A stretch of DNA of 21,731 nucleotides, from the NCBI GenBank assembly GCA_040391865.1, contig JBEBWZ010000056.1, positions 1 through 21,731 of the forward strand. The letters run 5' to 3'. Origin of the DNA: Solimonas sp040391865. GTDB lineage: Bacteria; Pseudomonadota; Gammaproteobacteria; Nevskiales; Nevskiaceae. The position numbers and the translations under genes were made by a program. Below, one piece after another: positions 21,043 to 21,731 of the stretch (position 1 is the stretch's first letter; every line of letters begins with the position of its first letter). The notes under the pieces were generated by a model. The model was given only the letters and a program-made list of their open reading frames with translations. It searched no databases and was not told the DNA's origin.

Positions 21043-21731
21043 GCGCAGCGTTTTCCGAGCGCCTGCCCGCCTACCTGCAACGCCTGAATGCGAGTTTCGA
21101 TCGCTGGTTGCCGCCGGCACGCCAATACCCGGCACGCCTGCATGAAGCGATGCGCTACAGCACCGAGGGCGGCAAGCGGCTGCGGCCGCTGCTGGTCTAT
21201 GCCGCCGGCGAAGCCTTGCAGCTTGCGCCGCGCGCGCTCGACGCCGCGGCCTGCGCGGTGGAACTGATCCATGTCTATTCGCTGGTCCATGACGACCTGC
21301 CGGCGATGGATGACGACGATCTGCGCCGTGGCCGCGCCACCACCCACAAAGCCTACGATGAGGCGACCGCGATCCTGGTCGGCGATGGCCTGCAGGCACT
21401 GGCCTTCCATGTGCTGGCCAGCGATCGCGAATCCGGCCTCGACGCCGCGCAGCGGCTGCAGATGGTCGAAGTGCTGAGCGAGGCCGCGGGCTCGCGCGGC
21501 ATGGTGGGCGGTCAGGCCGTGGATCTGGCGTCCGAAGGTCAGTCGCTGAACCTCGCCGAACTGGAAGCCCTGCATATCCACAAGACCGGCGCGATCATCC
21601 GTGCCTGCCTGCTGCTGGCCTGCGCGGCGTCGCCGCAACTGGATGCCTCCCGGCGCGAGGCGCTGGACCGCTACGGCAAGTACATCGGGTTGGCGTTCCA
21701 GATCCAGGACGACATTCTCGATATCGAAGCC
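21039..21731 (+). CDS. ispA: Farnesyl diphosphate synthase (partial, runs off the right edge)
   Basis: IspA condenses isopentenyl diphosphate with dimethylallyl and geranyl diphosphate to make farnesyl diphosphate for quinones and undecaprenyl carriers. The first 231 residues are present. Translation starts at a GTG that overlaps the xseB stop. The substrate-binding motif GGKRLRP, the first aspartate-rich motif DDLPAMDDDDLRRGR, the segment GSRGMVGGQAVDL and the second aspartate-rich motif FQIQDDILD are all in place. The frame is open to the window edge. The C-terminal quarter lies outside. A dxs gene often follows in related genomes. Confidence 0.96.
   Translation, partial: MSAAFSERLPAYLQRLNASFDRWLPPARQYPARLHEAMRYSTEGGKRLRPLLVYAAGEALQLAPRALDAAACAVELIHVYSLVHDDLPAMDDDDLRRGRATTHKAYDEATAILVGDGLQALAFHVLASDRESGLDAAQRLQMVEVLSEAAGSRGMVGGQAVDLASEGQSLNLAELEALHIHKTGAIIRACLLLACAASPQLDASRREALDRYGKYIGLAFQIQDDILDIEA

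Overview
The window joins a chromosomal core block to the end of an integrated mobile element, in a high-GC gammaproteobacterium. Gene content and order (dapA with a small lipoprotein, gcvR-bcp, a PIN-PhoH protein, the efp/epmA/epmB set overlapping a FimX-like gene, htpX, parC-parE, xseB-ispA) and the protein sequences suggest the Xanthomonadales/Lysobacterales. That placement is inferred from gene content and was not tested by any search.

Positions 1 to about 4355 are an integrated element whose left end lies outside the window. Next to a tRNA-Ser(GGA) gene (4356-4447, minus) sits a P4-type tyrosine recombinase (2921-4177, minus). Between them are direct repeats, a strong terminator and a near-consensus promoter, as expected of an attachment/control region. 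Distal to the integrase come two small overlapping genes of unknown function (2189-2814) that end at a clear terminator, then a further unknown gene (1495-2055). Last is a tight minus-strand operon (37-1422): an AlpA-like regulator, an unknown protein, a helix-turn-helix protein and a winged-helix protein. It ends in a pair of inverted 19-bp palindromes. This stretch is the only accessory DNA here and holds all the unrecognised functions except two core hypothetical proteins.

The core block starts with tRNA-Ser, a small lipoprotein and dapA (minus; lysine and diaminopimelate synthesis). Divergent from dapA are gcvR and bcp (plus; glycine-cleavage repressor and thiol peroxidase). A YceI-like lipoprotein converges on bcp. 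It is followed by a PIN-PhoH ATPase, a conserved hypothetical protein and a TauE/SafE permease (all plus).

Next is the complete elongation factor P beta-lysylation set. efp and epmA lie together on the minus strand and epmB is divergent from efp. epmB overlaps a 700-residue REC-PAS-GGDEF-EAL protein that looks like FimX, with every catalytic signature degenerate. A bidirectional terminator separates this from htpX. Beyond it are parC and parE (topoisomerase IV, minus), then xseB and a truncated ispA (plus) that run off the right edge.

I found no CRISPR array, rRNA, insertion sequence or clear defence operon. The best candidates for undescribed biology are the small-gene operon and palindrome pair at the left end, and the repeat-rich attachment region. 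The core genes are largely conventional, with some notable residue-level and regulatory details.
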